A stretch of 64,000 nt of DNA from the NCBI RefSeq assembly GCF_014764715.1, contig NZ_JACXXE010000011.1:1-64000 (forward strand), read 5' to 3'. This DNA comes from Bacillus crepusculi. GTDB lineage: Bacteria; Bacillota; Bacilli; Bacillales; Bacillaceae. The first letter of the stretch is position 1; the number at the start of each line of letters is the position of its first letter. The notes below the pieces were generated by a model. The model was not told where the DNA came from, made no database searches, and was given only the letters and a program-made list of their open reading frames with translations. This document shows, in pieces, positions 63,134 through 64,000 of this stretch. A program made the translations under genes and the position numbers.

Positions 63134-63769
63134 TTGATTGAAAGTTATTTTATTTTTATATTGTTTTTCGTATTAACTATGTATTTGACGACCTTAATTA
63201 GGGAAAGAGTGAGGAGCTTTCCATTTTCAGATGTAATTAGGCCAATTATCTTTTTTGTGCCTTTTATTATGCCTGTCTTCTTCTTTACTCTCCCGAATTT
63301 TATTTTAAATGCAGGATTTAAAGCCTATTTAATTGCAATTTTATCATCCTTGATCGGCCTAAGTCTACATTATAAAGATTTCCAACCTTACTTTTACAAG
63401 GATTTTTATACATTACTACCCGTTTTACCTTTAAAGTGGTTTATAATTACTGAAATTTCACTTATTGGTAGTGCTGTGTTTGAGGAGATTTTTTATAGAG
63501 GGTTTGTACCTAAGTCTTCTTTATTAATTGAAATTTTATTCAGTTGTGGCTTATTTACTGTGGCTCACTTCATTCAGAAACCTACAAGGCAAGAATTTAC
63601 TTTAAAATCATACATAGTTTTATTTATAGTTTCTATTGGTTGGTATTTTTCATATAAAATTAGTGATTCTTTGGTTCCTTCGATTATTGGGCATTTATTA
63701 TTTAATGCTCCAAAAATAATCGCTAGTTTTATCCAATATATTATCACAAGAAAAATAGATCACATGTAG
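63134..63769 (+). CDS. CPBP (CAAX-type) intramembrane protease
   Basis: 211-residue membrane protein with about six hydrophobic spans. Seen: the CPBP motifs in order: FEEIFYRGF (EExxxR, near residue 118), FTVAHF (FxxxH), and GHLLFNAP (HxxxN), the glutamate-type intramembrane protease active site. The start is TTG 63134, 8 bases from GGAGG (63121-63125). The longer reading from ATG 63089 would include the inverted repeat and lacks a ribosome site. CPBP proteases process or give immunity to bacteriocins in several Gram-positive clusters. Here it may remove the leader or release the peptide. Confidence 0.8.
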   Translation: MIESYFIFILFFVLTMYLTTLIRERVRSFPFSDVIRPIIFFVPFIMPVFFFTLPNFILNAGFKAYLIAILSSLIGLSLHYKDFQPYFYKDFYTLLPVLPLKWFIITEISLIGSAVFEEIFYRGFVPKSSLLIEILFSCGLFTVAHFIQKPTRQEFTLKSYIVLFIVSIGWYFSYKISDSLVPSIIGHLLFNAPKIIASFIQYIITRKIDHM

Positions 63770-64000
63770 CCTTATCCATTAAAATTTTAGTCAAGGGAGT
63801 TTTTTTCTTTAAAATAGAAAGAAGAGTTCAAGTTCTAACCAGTCCTCTGTTTATTATTCATATTTTTTTCTAATGTTGTTAATTCAATCTATCAGAAGTT
63901 ATCAGGGAACGTCTAAACAATGCCCACTTCATAGCAAGAAAGGTAAAATTTTTTGTGGTTTTACACCCAATTCTTTAAGAATTACTTGTTTTAAACGCTA
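63770..64000. other. Right edge: possible decayed minus-strand gene
   Basis: No intact gene is seen after the protease. On the minus strand, from the window edge to 63879, there are pieces LKQVILKELGVKPQKILPFLL and, in a different frame, AMKWALFRRSLITSDRLN ending in TAA. They look like an interrupted coding sequence that I cannot name. No clear terminator follows the protease gene. The cluster may or may not continue beyond the edge. Confidence 0.35.

Noticed and set aside
62573-63769. Ordinary lasso-peptide cluster
   Set aside because: The leader motif and B1-like protein fit, but no asparagine-synthetase-like cyclase or transglutaminase-like B2 protease is in the window, and the peptide lacks a residue for a ring (no Asp or Glu).

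Overview
The window is chromosomal DNA of a Bacillus species, most likely of the subtilis/pumilus branch. Gene order, protein lengths and near-identical protein sequences match the ctsR-to-rpsI segment that I know from Bacillus subtilis. I cannot fix the species without a database search.

Layout. (1) Positions 1-16440 hold the CtsR heat-shock operon (ctsR-mcsA-mcsB-clpC-radA-disA), yacL, the isoprenoid genes ispD-ispF, gltX, a T-box-controlled cysE-cysS-mrnC-rlmB-rae1 run, sigH, rpmGB and secE. (2) Positions 16600-32900 hold nusG, the L11/L1 and L10/L7-L12 units, ybxB, rpoB-rpoC and the str operon (rplGB-rpsL-rpsG-fusA-tufA). (3) After a lone alpha/beta hydrolase (ybaC), positions 34000-49100 hold the S10-spc-alpha superoperon through secY, adk, map, infA, rpoA and rplQ. 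(4) Positions 49200-53530 hold the ECF transporter module ecfA1-ecfA2-ecfT, truA, and rplM-rpsI behind an L13 leader. All real genes are on the + strand. The one broken core gene is ybzG (between map and infA), which survives only as frame-shifted fragments.

(5) From about 53.5 kb the character changes. A gene-free kilobase with decayed minus-strand coding remnants is followed by a strikingly AT-rich accessory island (about 54.5-63.8 kb) that replaces whatever normally follows rpsI. It has two transcription units. The first encodes a CYTH (triphosphate tunnel) protein and a SAMHD1/YwfO-like HD phosphohydrolase. The second encodes an MFS exporter, a phosphoribosyltransferase-like protein, an inositol-monophosphatase-family phosphatase, a radical SAM enzyme with unusual CX8CX2C cysteine spacing, a thymidylate-kinase-like protein, a Nudix hydrolase, a nucleotidyltransferase, a PqqD-like RiPP recognition element, two tandem genes for the same 19-residue peptide, and a CPBP (CAAX-type) membrane protease.

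The peptide MYKKPKLVKVKLPTALVNV is too short for routine gene calling. It carries the YxxPxL motif that PqqD-like B1 proteins recognise in lasso-peptide leaders, but no lasso cyclase or B2 protease gene is visible. The two copies differ only at three synonymous positions, and a perfect 22-bp inverted repeat flanks the pair. My best reading is an undescribed RiPP-type pathway in which a very small peptide is bound by the PqqD protein, modified by radical SAM and nucleotide/phosphoribosyl chemistry, cleaved by the CPBP protease and exported by the MFS protein. The parts are seen in the sequence. The pathway as a whole is inference, and the cluster may continue past the right edge.
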